Source of the DNA: Pseudonocardia sp. HH130629-09
GTDB lineage: Bacteria; Actinomycetota; Actinomycetes; Mycobacteriales; Pseudonocardiaceae
DNA length: 64,000 nt
Assembly (NCBI RefSeq): GCF_001294645.1
Contig: NZ_CP011868.1
Coordinates: 1,488,001 to 1,552,000, forward strand
Direction of reading: 5' to 3'
Program-made: the position numbers and the translations under genes
The notes under the pieces: model-generated
The model's database searches: none
What the model was told of the DNA's origin: nothing
What the model saw: only the letters and a program-made list of their open reading frames with translations
Shown: in pieces, positions 28,305 through 37,728 of the stretch
Numbering within the stretch: position 1 is the stretch's first letter
How the letters are laid out: every line of letters begins with the position of its first letter

Positions 28305-29693
28305 TCAGCGCCGGGGGACGGCCGCCCCGCGGATGCTCGCGTCGAGCAGCTGCACCGGGTGCAGCAGCGGGACGTCGGCGACGTCCTCGCTCGGCAGGTA
28401 CTTCCCGATCTGCAGCAGGCAGCCCGGGTTGGCGGTCACCACGACGTCGGGCCTCGCCTCCCGGATCTTCTCCGCCTTCCGCACGCCCAGGTCGGCGGCC
28501 GCGTCCGGCTTGACCATGTTGTAGATGCCGGCCGAGCCGCAGCACAGCGACGCCTCGGCGATGTCGACCAGTTCCAGCTCCGGGATGGTCCGCAGCACCT
28601 CGCGGGGCTGGCTGCGCACACCCTGGGCGTGCCCGAGGTGGCAGGCGTCGTGGTATGCGACCCGGCCGGGGACCGGCGTGCGCGGGGCACGGGGGCCGCC
28701 GTCGTCGTCGCGGGAGTACAGGTCGGCGAGCACCTCGTGCACGTCGCGGCAGCGCGCCGAGAAGGCGGCGGCGCGATCCCTCCACCCCGGGTCGTCGGCG
28801 AGCAGATGGCCGTAGTCCTTCATCGACGAGCCGCAGCCCGCGACGTTGGTGACGACCGCGTCGACGTCGAGGGTCTCGAACCGGGCGATGGTGCGCCGGG
28901 CCCGGTCCAGGGCGGACTCCTCGCGCCCGGCGTGCACCTCCAGCGCGCCGCAGCACTGCTGGTCGCGGGGGACGAGCACGTCGCAGCCCTCGGCGGAGAG
29001 CACCCGCACGGTGGCCTCGTTGACCCGGTGGAAGAACACGTCCTGCACACACCCGGTGAGCAGCGCGACCCGGGCCCGGCGGGTGCCGACGGCCGGGGTG
29101 TGCACCGGGAGCCGCGCGAACGCCTCGCGCACCGAGACCGGCGGCAGCAGCGACTCCATCGCCGCGAGCCGGCCGGGCAGCTTCTCGGCGAGCCTACGGA
29201 TCGCGGGGACCTTGCGCAGCTGCTGGTAGAGCGCGCCGGGGAGGGCGGCGGCGCGCAGCCGTCGCTTGTAGGGGAAGAGGGAGAAGATCGCGTCGCGGAA
29301 CAGCCTGTCCGACGCGCTGCGGGGCACGTTGCGCTCGATCTGCGGGCGCACCGACTCCAGGAGCTTGTCGTACTGCACCCCGGACGGGCAGGCGGTCACG
29401 CACGCCATGCAGCCCAGACAGTTGTCGATGTGCTCGGTGAACGGGCCGTCGAGGGTGATGTCGCCCTTCTCGGCCAGGTCCATCAGCAGGATCCGGCCGC
29501 GCGGGGAGTCCATCTCCTCGCCCCACAGCACGTAGGTGGGGCAGGTCGGCAGGCAGAAACCGCAGTGCACGCAGTCGTCGAGCAGCTCGCGCTGCGGCGG
29601 GTGGACCGGGTCGAACGCGCTCGGCCCCTGCTGCGGGATCTTGGTCTCGGCCGCTCCGGCGGGGGTGCCTGCGGGCTCGTGGGTGCTCGTCAT
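28305..29693 (-). CDS. glcF: Glycolate oxidase iron-sulfur subunit GlcF
   Basis: 462 residues. The N-terminal domain has two 4Fe-4S motifs (CVHCGFCLPTCP and CLGCMACVTACP). The C-terminal part has two CCG-type domains (DQQCCGALEVHAG; ASLCCGSAGIYN) that bind electron carriers in GlcF/heterodisulfide-reductase-like proteins. It passes electrons from the FAD subunits to the respiratory chain at the membrane. It is the last gene of glcD-glcE-glcF, 7 nt after glcE. Confidence 0.93.
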   Translation of the reverse strand: MTSTHEPAGTPAGAAETKIPQQGPSAFDPVHPPQRELLDDCVHCGFCLPTCPTYVLWGEEMDSPRGRILLMDLAEKGDITLDGPFTEHIDNCLGCMACVTACPSGVQYDKLLESVRPQIERNVPRSASDRLFRDAIFSLFPYKRRLRAAALPGALYQQLRKVPAIRRLAEKLPGRLAAMESLLPPVSVREAFARLPVHTPAVGTRRARVALLTGCVQDVFFHRVNEATVRVLSAEGCDVLVPRDQQCCGALEVHAGREESALDRARRTIARFETLDVDAVVTNVAGCGSSMKDYGHLLADDPGWRDRAAAFSARCRDVHEVLADLYSRDDDGGPRAPRTPVPGRVAYHDACHLGHAQGVRSQPREVLRTIPELELVDIAEASLCCGSAGIYNMVKPDAAADLGVRKAEKIREARPDVVVTANPGCLLQIGKYLPSEDVADVPLLHPVQLLDASIRGAAVPRR

Positions 29694-29700
29694 GCGTGCC

Positions 29701-30846
29701 TCACATCCAGGGGGCGAAGCGACCGGCGGCGAACCGGGCCTCGGGGTCGAGCTGGTTCTTGATCGCCTTCAGCAGCGCGAGCGCGGACGGCGCGGGGCCC
29801 CACGCCGGGGCGTCCAGCGCCTCGGGGCGGTCGCGCAGCATGCTCGTGCCGCCGACCGCGGCGACGGCGTCGTGCACCTGGGTCACGGCGGCCCCCGGCA
29901 CGGTGACGGTCGCGACGCCGGTCGCGAGCCCGGCCGTGACGGCGATGGCGGGAAGCTGCTCCACCAGCGGCGCCAGCCGGGTCGGGGCGCACCCGATCCG
30001 GACGACGGCGCCGTCGCGGGCGGGTCCGTCGGCGTCGCCGCCGGTGTGCGGGCCGTCGGTCAGCGATGCGTGGGCGTCCCACGCGTCCGGACCCACCTCC
30101 CTTGCGTCGGCCCCGAGGAGCTCGCGCAGCCGCTCCACCCGCGCCGGCAGGGTCCCGGCCCCGCCCTCCAGCCGGACCAGCAGACGACCCGGGTCGCCGG
30201 AGACCCACTCGACGGCGATCGGCTCCAGCGGGCTGGCCATCAGCTCCAGCACCCGCGACGCGGCCTCGGCCACCGGGCCGTCGACGGCCACGCAGGCGAC
30301 CGCCTTCGGGACCGGGTGCAGCCGCAGGACGACCTCGACCACCGGGCCGAAGGTGCCGTGGGAGCCGTGCAGGAGCTTGGCCATGTCGTAGCCGGCGACG
30401 TTCTTGATGACGTGCCCGCCGGAGCGGACCATCGTGCCGTCCGCGAGTACCGAGGTGGTGCCGATGACCAGGTCCCGCAGACCGCCCCAGACCAGGGCGG
30501 ACGGGCCGGCGTCGGCGGTGGCGAGCAGCCCGCCGACGGTGGCGCCGCGGGCGACCCGGGCGGCGTCGAACGCGAGGCGCTGGCCGTGCTCGGCCAGCTG
30601 CTCCTGCAGCGCGAGCACCGGGGTCCCGGCGTGCACCGAGACGGTCATGTCGCCGGGGTTGTGGTGGATCACCCCGGACAGCCCGGAGAGGTCGAGCGTC
30701 GCGGCGACGTCGTCGTCCGCGCGTCCTGCCCAGCCGGCGGCGGTGCCGGCGCCGGTGATCGCGAGGCGGCCGGGGGTGTCCAGGACGGCATCCCGGACCT
30801 CCCTGGCCGAGGTGGGGCGCAGCGTGGTGGGAGCGGCGCGTGTCAT
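29701..30846 (-). CDS. glcE: Glycolate oxidase FAD-binding subunit GlcE
   Basis: 381 residues, with one FAD_binding_4 (VAO-type) domain: LAITGAGTAAGW, LDLSGLSGVIHHNPGDMTVSVHAGTPV, GGLLATADAGPSALVWGGLRDLVIG, and the conserved HVIKNVAGYDMAKLLHGSHGTFG. It is shorter than GlcD and lacks the full C-terminal cap, as is normal for GlcE. It forms the oxidase complex with GlcD and GlcF. Start GTG or ATG at 30846, reading MTRAAPTTLRP. The gap from glcD is 43 nt. Confidence 0.92.
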   Translation of the reverse strand: MTRAAPTTLRPTSAREVRDAVLDTPGRLAITGAGTAAGWAGRADDDVAATLDLSGLSGVIHHNPGDMTVSVHAGTPVLALQEQLAEHGQRLAFDAARVARGATVGGLLATADAGPSALVWGGLRDLVIGTTSVLADGTMVRSGGHVIKNVAGYDMAKLLHGSHGTFGPVVEVVLRLHPVPKAVACVAVDGPVAEAASRVLELMASPLEPIAVEWVSGDPGRLLVRLEGGAGTLPARVERLRELLGADAREVGPDAWDAHASLTDGPHTGGDADGPARDGAVVRIGCAPTRLAPLVEQLPAIAVTAGLATGVATVTVPGAAVTQVHDAVAAVGGTSMLRDRPEALDAPAWGPAPSALALLKAIKNQLDPEARFAAGRFAPWM

Positions 30847-30889
30847 GTCGTCGGGCCCTTCCGGGTCGCGTGCGGGTCGGCCGGGCGGG

Positions 30890-32344
30890 TCACAGCCGTT
30901 CGATCAGGCCCGCCTCCTCCAGCGGGTGCGGGCGGTAGCGCCCCGGCTTCTCGCCGCACAGCCGCGGGGTCGGCAGGAGCTTGCCCGGGTTGCAGATGTG
31001 GTCGGGGTCGAAGCCGTCGCGGATGCGGCGCATGACGGCCAGGTCGTCCTCGCCGAACATCCGCGGCATCGAACAGGCCTTGTCGGTGCCGATGCCGTGC
31101 TCGCCCGACAGCGACCCGCCCATCTCGACGCACAGCTCCGCGATCCGCGCCGACAGGTGCTCGGCCTCGTCGGTCTGGCCCTCCGCGGCGCAGAACAGGA
31201 CCAGCGGGTGCAGGTTGCCGTCGCCGGCGTGGAAGACGTTCGCGACGCGCAGCCCGGCCTCGGAGCCCATCTCGTCGATCCTTTCGAGGATCTCGGCGAG
31301 CCGGGTCCGGGGGACCACGCCGTCCTGGACGATGTAGTCCGGCGAGATCCGGCCGACCGCGGCGAACGCCGCCTTGCGGCCGCGCCAGATGTTCGCCCGC
31401 TCCTCCGGCGATCCCGCGATGTGCAGCCGGGTGCAACCGTGCCGGTCGCAGATCTCCTTGACCAGCGCGAACTGCTCCTCGCACTCCTCGACGGTGCCGT
31501 CGAGCTCGACGACGAGCGCGGCCGGGGTGTCGAGCGAGTAGCCGGCGCCGGTGGCGCCCTCGGCGGCCTCGATCGCCAGCGCGTCCATCATCTCGACCGC
31601 GGCGGGGACGATCCCGGCCGCCACGATGTCGGAGACCACCTGGCCCCCCGCCGACACGGACGGGAAGTCCGCCAGCAGCGTGCGCATGACCTCGGGGGTG
31701 CGCAGCAGCCGCACGGTCACCTTCGTGACGATCCCGAGTGTGCCCTCCGACCCCAGGAATACCCCGCGCAGGTCGGGCCCGGACTGCTCCATAGAGTCCG
31801 ACCCCAGGGTCACGACCTCGCCGTCGGGGAGCACGACCTCCATCGACAGCACGTGGTTGGTGGTGAAGCCGTACTTCAGGCAGTGCGCGCCGCCGGAGTT
31901 CTCCGCGACGTTGCCGCCGATCGTGCACACCTGCTGGCTCGACGGGTCCGGGGCGTAGTAGAGCCCGTGGGGCGACGCGGCCGCGGTGATCTCCAGGTTG
32001 GTGACGCCGGGCTCCAGCACCGCGCGCCGGTTCTCCGGGTCGACCTCGAGCACCCGGTTGAGCCGGTTCAGCCCGATGACGACGCCCTCGGCCACCGGCA
32101 GCGCGCCGCCGGACAGGCCGGTACCTGCGCCGCGGGCGACGAACGGGATCCGGTGCCGGGCGCAGATCCGCACGCACCCGGCGACGTCGTCGGCGGTGCG
32201 GGGCAGCAGGACCAGCTCGGGGACGACCCGGCTGCCGGTCAGGCCGTCGCACTCGTAGGTCCGGGTCCGGACGGGGTCGTCGAGCACGTCCGCGGCGCCC
32301 AGGAGGGCGACGAACTCGTCGTGGATCGAGCGGGCCAGAGGCAT
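30890..32344 (-). CDS. glcD: Glycolate oxidase FAD-linked catalytic subunit GlcD
   Basis: 484 residues from ATG 32344 (MPLARSIHDEFVALLG). The VAO-type FAD domain has FVARGAGTGLSGGALPVAEGVVIGLNRL and VCTIGGNVAENSGGAHCLKYG. The C-terminal catalytic half has VANVFHAGDGNLHPLVLF and LSGEHGIGTDKA; the His residues in these two motifs serve metal or substrate binding in the family. It oxidises glycolate (or D-lactate-type 2-hydroxyacids) to glyoxylate. The adjacent divergent glcB supports glycolate as substrate. First gene of the operon. Confidence 0.94.
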   Translation of the reverse strand: MPLARSIHDEFVALLGAADVLDDPVRTRTYECDGLTGSRVVPELVLLPRTADDVAGCVRICARHRIPFVARGAGTGLSGGALPVAEGVVIGLNRLNRVLEVDPENRRAVLEPGVTNLEITAAASPHGLYYAPDPSSQQVCTIGGNVAENSGGAHCLKYGFTTNHVLSMEVVLPDGEVVTLGSDSMEQSGPDLRGVFLGSEGTLGIVTKVTVRLLRTPEVMRTLLADFPSVSAGGQVVSDIVAAGIVPAAVEMMDALAIEAAEGATGAGYSLDTPAALVVELDGTVEECEEQFALVKEICDRHGCTRLHIAGSPEERANIWRGRKAAFAAVGRISPDYIVQDGVVPRTRLAEILERIDEMGSEAGLRVANVFHAGDGNLHPLVLFCAAEGQTDEAEHLSARIAELCVEMGGSLSGEHGIGTDKACSMPRMFGEDDLAVMRRIRDGFDPDHICNPGKLLPTPRLCGEKPGRYRPHPLEEAGLIERL

Positions 32345-32423
32345 CGCTGGACTCCCTTGCTGCGCGTGGCGGGGCTCACGGGAGGGTACGTCGACACGGT
32401 GACGCCACGCCTGTTCGACGTAA

Positions 32424-32457
32424 CGGACAGGGTCCGCGTCACTTCCGTGATGCGGAA
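32424..32457. promoter_or_regulatory. Two perfect inverted repeats between glcD and glcB
   Basis: CGGAC-AGG-GTCCG (32424-32436) and TTCCG-TGATG-CGGAA (32443-32457) lie side by side in the 175-nt divergent region. Both are perfect dyads of the size bound by GntR or IclR dimers, which typically control glycolate and glyoxylate genes. No regulator gene lies next to them. Function is inferred from position. Confidence 0.5.
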
Positions 32458-32519
32458 AAGATAATCCACTGGTAGAAATGCGACCAGTTCCGACATCCAC
32501 ACGGAGAGGGTGGTCACAG

Positions 32520-34670
32520 ATGGCCGACACCGCCGGCCTGCAGGTCCACGAGCACCTGAGGTCCTTCGTCGAGGGCGAGCTCCTGTCCGACGTCGACCTC
32601 ACGGCGGACGACTTCTGGGCTACCCTCGCGCGGCTCCAGGAGCGCTTCGCTCCCAAGATCGCCGACGCACTGGCCCGTCGCGACGAGATCCAGGCACGCA
32701 TCGACGAGTGGCACCGCGAGCACGGCACCGGCTCGGTCGAGGACTACGAGAAGTTCCTCACCGACCTCGGCTACCTGCTCCCGGAACGGTCCCCGACGAT
32801 CGACGTCGACCGGGTCGACCCGGAGATCGCCGAGATCCCCGGCCCGCAGCTGGTCGTGCCCTCCACCGTGCCCCGCTACGCGCTCAACGCCGCCAACGCG
32901 CGCTGGGGCTCGCTGTTCGACGCCTCCTACGGCACAGACGCGCTGCCGCAGGACCACGAGCTCGCCCCTGGCTACGACGAGCGCCGCGGCGCGCAGGTCA
33001 TCACCGCCGCCGACGAGCTGCTCGACGAGCTGTTCCCGCTCGCGAAGGGCAGCCACACCGACGCCACCGCCTACCGGTCGTCGACCGACGGGCTCGTCGT
33101 CGACACCGCCGCGAACGGCACGGTCGGGCTCGCCGACCCCGCGCAGTTCGCCGGGTTCCGCCCGGTCGACGGCGACGGCCGCGGCGCCGTCCTGCTGACC
33201 CGCAACGGGCTGCACCTGGAGATCACGATCGACCCGACCACCCAGGTCGGCACCCAGCACCACGCCGACGTCGCCGACGTCGTGCTCGAGTCCGCGGTCA
33301 CCACGATCGTCGACCTCGAGGACTCGGTCGCGACGGTCGACGGCGAGGACAAGGCCCTGGCCTACCGCACCTGGCTCGGCCTGCTGCGCGGTGACCTGAC
33401 CGCCGAGTTCCGCAAGGGCGGGAAGACCGTCACCCGCCGGGTCAACCCGGACCGCGAGTACACCGCGGCCGACGGCTCCGCCCTCACCCTGCCCGGACGG
33501 TCGCTCATGCTGGTCCGCAACTGCGGCCACCACATGACCACGAATGCCGTGCGCACCGCCGACGGCGGCGAGATCGCCGAGGGCGTCCTCGACGCACTGG
33601 TCTCGGCCGTCGCCGGGCTCTACGACCTGCAGGGCAAGGGCCCGCACACCAACTCCCGCGCGGGCAGCGTCTACATCGTCAAGCCCAAGCAGCACGGGCC
33701 CGAGGAGGTCGCGCTCACCGTCGAGCTGTTCGGCGCCGTCGAGGAGGCCCTCGGACTGCAGCCGAACACCCTCAAGATCGGCATCATGGACGAGGAGAAG
33801 CGGACCTCGGTCAACCTCTCCGCCTGCATCGCCGAGGCCGCGAACCGGGTCATCTTCGTCAACACCGGCTTCCTCGACCGGACCGGCGACGAGATCCACA
33901 CCTGCTTCGCCGCGGGCCCGGTCCTGCGCAAGGGCGACATGAAGTCGACCACCTGGCTCACGACCTACGAGGACCGCAACGTCGACGTCGCACTCGCCGC
34001 CGGGTTCGCGCACACCGCGCAGGTCGGCAAGGGCATGTGGGCCAAGCCCGCCGCGATGGCCGAGATGATCGAGCAGAAGATCGGCCACCCGAAGGCCGGC
34101 GCGAACTGCGCCTGGGTGCCCTCGCCCACCGCCGCGACCCTGCACGCGCTGCACTACCTGCGCGTCGACGTGCACCGGGTCCAGGACGAGATCGCCTCCC
34201 GCCCCACCGCCGACCGTCGCGCGCTGATCGAGGTGCCGGTCACCGACGCGTCGTCGCTGTCGGCGGAGGACGTGACCCACGAGCTGGAGACCAACGCCCA
34301 GTCGATCCTCGGCTACGTGGTGCGCTGGGTGGGCATGGGCATCGGCTGCTCCACCGTGCCGGACCTGGAGGGCGTCGGGCTGATGGAGGACCGCGCCACC
34401 CTGCGGATCTCCGCCCAGCTGGTCGCGAACTGGCTCCAGCACGGCGTCGTCGACGAGGCGGTCGTGCGCGACACCTTCGCCCGGATGGCCGCCGTCGTCG
34501 ACGAGCAGAACGCCGGCGAGGACGGCTACCCCGCGATGGCCAAGGACCTGGAGTCCAGCGAGTCGTTCCAGGCCGCGCTGGAGCTGGTGTTCAGCGGGGC
34601 GACCGAGCCGAACGGCTACACCGAGCGGACGCTCACCCGCTGGCGTCAGCGGGCCAAGGCCGCGGCCTGA
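32520..34670 (+). CDS. glcB: Malate synthase G
   Basis: 716 residues from ATG 32520, with GGAGAGGG upstream; the length matches the monomeric G isoform (~720-730). It condenses glyoxylate with acetyl-CoA to malate. Landmarks: LHLEITIDPTTQVG, the core VTTIVDLEDSVATVD, MLVRNCGHHMTTNAV, YIVKPKQHGPEEV, IGIMDEEKRTSVNL and VNTGFLDRTGDEIHT, which carry the Mg-binding Glu/Asp and the catalytic Arg region, and WVPSPTAATLHALHY. It is divergent from glcDEF, so glycolate taken up or formed can be fed to the TCA cycle through glyoxylate and malate. Confidence 0.97.
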   Translation: MADTAGLQVHEHLRSFVEGELLSDVDLTADDFWATLARLQERFAPKIADALARRDEIQARIDEWHREHGTGSVEDYEKFLTDLGYLLPERSPTIDVDRVDPEIAEIPGPQLVVPSTVPRYALNAANARWGSLFDASYGTDALPQDHELAPGYDERRGAQVITAADELLDELFPLAKGSHTDATAYRSSTDGLVVDTAANGTVGLADPAQFAGFRPVDGDGRGAVLLTRNGLHLEITIDPTTQVGTQHHADVADVVLESAVTTIVDLEDSVATVDGEDKALAYRTWLGLLRGDLTAEFRKGGKTVTRRVNPDREYTAADGSALTLPGRSLMLVRNCGHHMTTNAVRTADGGEIAEGVLDALVSAVAGLYDLQGKGPHTNSRAGSVYIVKPKQHGPEEVALTVELFGAVEEALGLQPNTLKIGIMDEEKRTSVNLSACIAEAANRVIFVNTGFLDRTGDEIHTCFAAGPVLRKGDMKSTTWLTTYEDRNVDVALAAGFAHTAQVGKGMWAKPAAMAEMIEQKIGHPKAGANCAWVPSPTAATLHALHYLRVDVHRVQDEIASRPTADRRALIEVPVTDASSLSAEDVTHELETNAQSILGYVVRWVGMGIGCSTVPDLEGVGLMEDRATLRISAQLVANWLQHGVVDEAVVRDTFARMAAVVDEQNAGEDGYPAMAKDLESSESFQAALELVFSGATEPNGYTERTLTRWRQRAKAAA

Positions 34671-34684
34671 GACACCACCGTCGA

Positions 34685-34724
34685 CGACGACGCCCCCCGG
34701 GACGGGTTCCCGGGGGCGTCGTCG
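34685..34724 (+). terminator. Intrinsic terminator-like hairpin after glcB
   Basis: CGACGACGCCCCCCGGGA pairs with TCCCGGGGGCGTCGTCG around a 5-nt loop, with one bulged C. A short TGATCA, not a U-tract, follows. Located 14 nt after the glcB stop. Confidence 0.7.
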
Positions 34725-34745
34725 TGATCAGGGAGGACGAGGATC

Positions 34746-35963
34746 GTGAAGCCATGGATGCGGCCCGCGCTGGTGCTGTTCGGCGTCGGCTACGGCGCCA
34801 ACCAGTTCAGCCCGCTGATGGTCATGTACCGCGAGCAGGGCCACTACTCGGCGACCGTGGTCGCCGCGTTCTTCGGCGTCTACGTGCTCGGTCTCGCCCC
34901 GGGTCTGCTCGTCGGCGGACCGGCGTCGGACCGCTGGGGGCGGCGCCGGGTGCTGCTGCCCGCTACGGCCGCCTCGATCCCGGCCAGCGCCGTCATCGCG
35001 CTGGGGGCGTTCTCCGAGCCCCTCCTCTACATCGGACGGCTGCTGTTCGGCCTGTGCATCGGCGTCGCGATGGCGGTGGCGACGACCTGGGTCAAGGAGC
35101 TGTCCGGCGAGGGTGAGGGCGCTCGGCGGGCCGCACTCGCGCTCACCGCGGGATTCGGCCTCGGCCCGCTGGTCGGCGGGCTGCTCGCGCAGTTCGCACC
35201 GCTGCCGATGGAACTGCCCTACCTGGTCCACATCGTGCTCATGGTCCCCGTCACCTGGTGGCTCGTGGCCGCCCCGGAGACGGTCGAGCCGGGCCGCTCC
35301 CGGTCCTGGCTGCGCGACCTGCGGGTGCCCGCCGCCGCCCACCCGCGCTTCCGGTGGCTGGTGCTGCCCGCCGCGCCCTGGGTGTTCGGCGCCGCCGCGC
35401 TGTCGTTCGCGGTGCAGCCGACCGCGCTCGGCGACGTCCTCGGCGGCTACGGGCTGCTCGACGCGACCCTGCTCACCGCCGTCACACTGGGCTGCGGGTT
35501 CCTCGCCCAGTCCGCCGCCCGCGCCGTCGACGCCCGCTCGCCGCTGGCCGCCACCCGGATCGGGCTCGCGCTCGTCGTCACCGGGACGGTGGTGGCCGCG
35601 TTCGGCGCCGCGGGGCGCAGCATCCCGGTGGCGTTCGTCGCGGCCGCGCTGCTCGGTGCCGGCTACGGGTTCGTGCTGCTGTCCGGGCTGCAGGAGGTCC
35701 AGCGGATCGCCGCGCCGGAGCACCTGGCCGGGCTCACCGCGGTGTTCTACTCGCTGACCTACCTCGGGTTCCTGCTGCCGATGCTGCTCTCGGCCCTGAC
35801 CGGGGTCGCGGGGTACCCGGTGCTGCTGCTCGTCGTCGCCGGGGTGCAGGCGCTCTGCCTGGTCCTGGTGTGGGCCGGAGCGCACCGGGTGGCGGAACCG
35901 GTCCCCGCGGATCCACCTGATGTCCACCTCCGGGCGGAGGCGGGTGCCGACCCGCGCTCGTAG
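34746..35963 (+). CDS. Major facilitator superfamily transporter
   Basis: 405 residues, with about 12 predicted membrane helices. The MFS signature between TM2 and TM3 is clear (GGPASDRWGRRRVLLPA), and IGRLLFGLCIGVAMAVATTWVKELS follows at TM4-5. The C-terminal half has VAAALLGAGYGFVLLSGLQEV and ends in a polar tail. GTG 34746 follows GGAGGACGAGGATC. The substrate cannot be read from sequence. It precedes the broken P450 by 10 nt. Confidence 0.9.
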   Translation: MKPWMRPALVLFGVGYGANQFSPLMVMYREQGHYSATVVAAFFGVYVLGLAPGLLVGGPASDRWGRRRVLLPATAASIPASAVIALGAFSEPLLYIGRLLFGLCIGVAMAVATTWVKELSGEGEGARRAALALTAGFGLGPLVGGLLAQFAPLPMELPYLVHIVLMVPVTWWLVAAPETVEPGRSRSWLRDLRVPAAAHPRFRWLVLPAAPWVFGAAALSFAVQPTALGDVLGGYGLLDATLLTAVTLGCGFLAQSAARAVDARSPLAATRIGLALVVTGTVVAAFGAAGRSIPVAFVAAALLGAGYGFVLLSGLQEVQRIAAPEHLAGLTAVFYSLTYLGFLLPMLLSALTGVAGYPVLLLVVAGVQALCLVLVWAGAHRVAEPVPADPPDVHLRAEAGADPRS

Positions 35964-35966
35964 CGT
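35961..35966 (+). promoter_or_regulatory. -10 hexamer TAGCGT of the P450 remnant
   Basis: TAGCGT overlaps the stop codon of the MFS gene and lies 7 nt before GTG 35974, again a leaderless arrangement. Confidence 0.35.
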
Positions 35967-35973
35967 CGGGCCG

Positions 35974-37060
35974 GTGACCACCACCACGGATTCCGACGCC
36001 ACGGACCTGCCGCGCCTGCCGTTCCCGCGCCACGACGTCCTCGACCTCCCGCCGCAGTTCGACCACCTGCGGGACCGGTCCCCGATCACCCCGGTCCGGA
36101 CCCCGGCCGGCGATGTCGCGTGGCTGGTCACCGGCTACGACGAGGCCCGTGCCCTGTTCGCCGACGACCGGCTCGGCCGCAGCCATCCCGCGCCGGAGCG
36201 GGCCGCGCGCATCTCCGACTCGATGATCTTCGGTGGGCCCAGCGGCGACTCACCGGAGACCGAGCGGAGCAACCACACCGCCATGCGCAAGCTGCTCGCG
36301 CCCGCGTTCTCGGCGCGGCGGATGCGCAGGCTGTCCGACCACGTCGCCGAGCTGGTGCACAGCTGGCTCGACGTCGTCGAGGCCGCCGGGCCCGGCGGCG
36401 ACCTGCACGAGCTGTTCTCCTTCCCCCTGCCGGTGCTGGTCATCTGCGAGCTGCTCGGCGTCCCCTTCGACGACCGCGAGGAGTTCCGTCGCTGGTCCGC
36501 CGAGCTCGGGCTGCTCCACGACCGGCCCCGCGCCGAGGCCGCGGCGCAGGCTGTTCGCCGGGCACGAGACGACGGTCGGGCGGATCGACACCGGCACCGT
36601 CCTGCTGCTGGACCGGCCGGGGGAGTGGGCGGCGCTCGCCGCGGACCCGGAGCGGGCCGCGGGCGCGGTCGAGGAGGTCCTGCGGCTGGCCGTGCCCGGC
36701 GGGGGCAACGGCGGCATCCCGCGCTACGCCCACGCCGACATCGACATCGCCGGGGTGCACATCCGTACGGGCGACGCGATCCTGCTCGCGTTCGGTGCCG
36801 CGAACCGGGATCCGCGCCACTTCGACGGGGCCGAGGACATCGATGTCACCCGGAAGTCGACGCACCTCGCGTTCGGGCACGGGCCGTACTTCTGCGTGGG
36901 CGCGAGCCTGGCCCGGGTCGAGCTGACCGAGGTGTTCCGGGCGCTGCCCGCCCGGTTCCCGTCGCTGCGCCTGGCCGTGCCGCGCTCCGAGCTGGAGCTG
37001 CGCACGGACGTGCTCACCGGGGGCCTGCGCGCGCTGCCGGTCACCTGGGACCGATCATGA
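35974..37060 (+). pseudogene. Cytochrome P450 with out-of-frame internal deletion
   Basis: Two frames together form one bacterial class I P450. Frame 1 from GTG 35974 gives the N-terminal half (DLPRLPFPRHDVLDLPPQFDHLRD; RSNHTAMRKLLAPAFSARRM) to about 36545, ending in RWSAELGLLHDRPRAEAAAQ. The +1 frame then continues directly with the I-helix LFAGHETTVGRIDTG, K-helix EEVLRL (ExxR) and haem loop FGHGPYFCVGASLA, to TGA 37058-37060. The ~60-70 residues normally between these parts (helices F-H and the start of I) are missing and the frame changes. Frame 1 would read nonsense to 37083. A functional P450 is very unlikely. Confidence 0.85.
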
Positions 37061-37064
37061 GGGT

Positions 37065-37556
37065 GTGGGGGAGCTCGAACTGAGGGTGTCCGGGATCGAC
37101 CATCCGGACGTCACGCCGCTGATGCGGCGGCTGCAGGCGTTCTACGGCGAGGTCTACGGCGACGGTGACGTCACGCCCGTCGTCCCGGCCGACTTCCGCG
37201 CCTCGTCCGGGTTGTTCCTCGTCGGCTACGAGGACGGCGTCCCCGTCGCCACCGGGGCGTGGCGCGCCGTGGACGCCGACCCGGCCGACCCCGCGCGCCG
37301 CGACGGCGACGCCGAGCTGAAGCGGATGTACGTCGAGCCCGCCGCCCGCGGTCGGGGACACGCCCGGACGGTGCTCGTCGCGCTGGAGCGCGCGGCGGCC
37401 GCCGCCGGGCGTCGTCGGATGATCCTCGAGACGGGTGACCCCCAGTCCGCTGCGATCGCGCTGTACGAGAGCAGCGGATACCGTCGGACCAGCAGGTTCG
37501 GTGTGTACCGGAACGACCCCCGCTCCCGGTGCTTCGCCAAACCGCTGCCGGGGTGA
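37065..37556 (+). CDS. GNAT-family N-acetyltransferase
   Basis: 163 residues from GTG 37065. The acetyl-CoA-binding motif A is present (LKRMYVEPAARGRGHARTVLVALERAAAAAG; the core is RGRGHA), followed by ILETGDPQSAAIALYESSGYRR (motif B) and a C-terminal strand (FGVYRNDPRSRCFAKPL). These are hallmarks of GCN5-related acyltransferases. The substrate is unknown. The start lies 4 nt after the P450 remnant; it was probably the downstream member of that transcript. Confidence 0.9.
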   Translation: MGELELRVSGIDHPDVTPLMRRLQAFYGEVYGDGDVTPVVPADFRASSGLFLVGYEDGVPVATGAWRAVDADPADPARRDGDAELKRMYVEPAARGRGHARTVLVALERAAAAAGRRRMILETGDPQSAAIALYESSGYRRTSRFGVYRNDPRSRCFAKPLPG

Positions 37557-37596
37557 GCCTCGGTACGGTCACGGGCGAAACGTCCGGTTGCGCCGA

Positions 37597-37602
37597 TAGG
37601 AT
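37597..37602 (+). promoter_or_regulatory. Possible -10 TAGGAT of the first mrp operon
   Basis: TAGGAT fits TANNNT and lies about 125 nt before mrpA. No good -35 box is seen at the usual distance. The 172-nt gap between the GNAT gene and mrpA shows nothing else. Confidence 0.3.
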
Positions 37603-37728
37603 GACCTCGGCGTCGTCGCCGCGTCCCCTCCGGTGAGCGTGCGGCGGCCTCTTCCGGCGCTCCCCGTGTCCGGCCGTGACGTGAGCGGAACCGCTGGTCC
37701 GAACGACCCGTGACTCCAGGAGGTGTCG

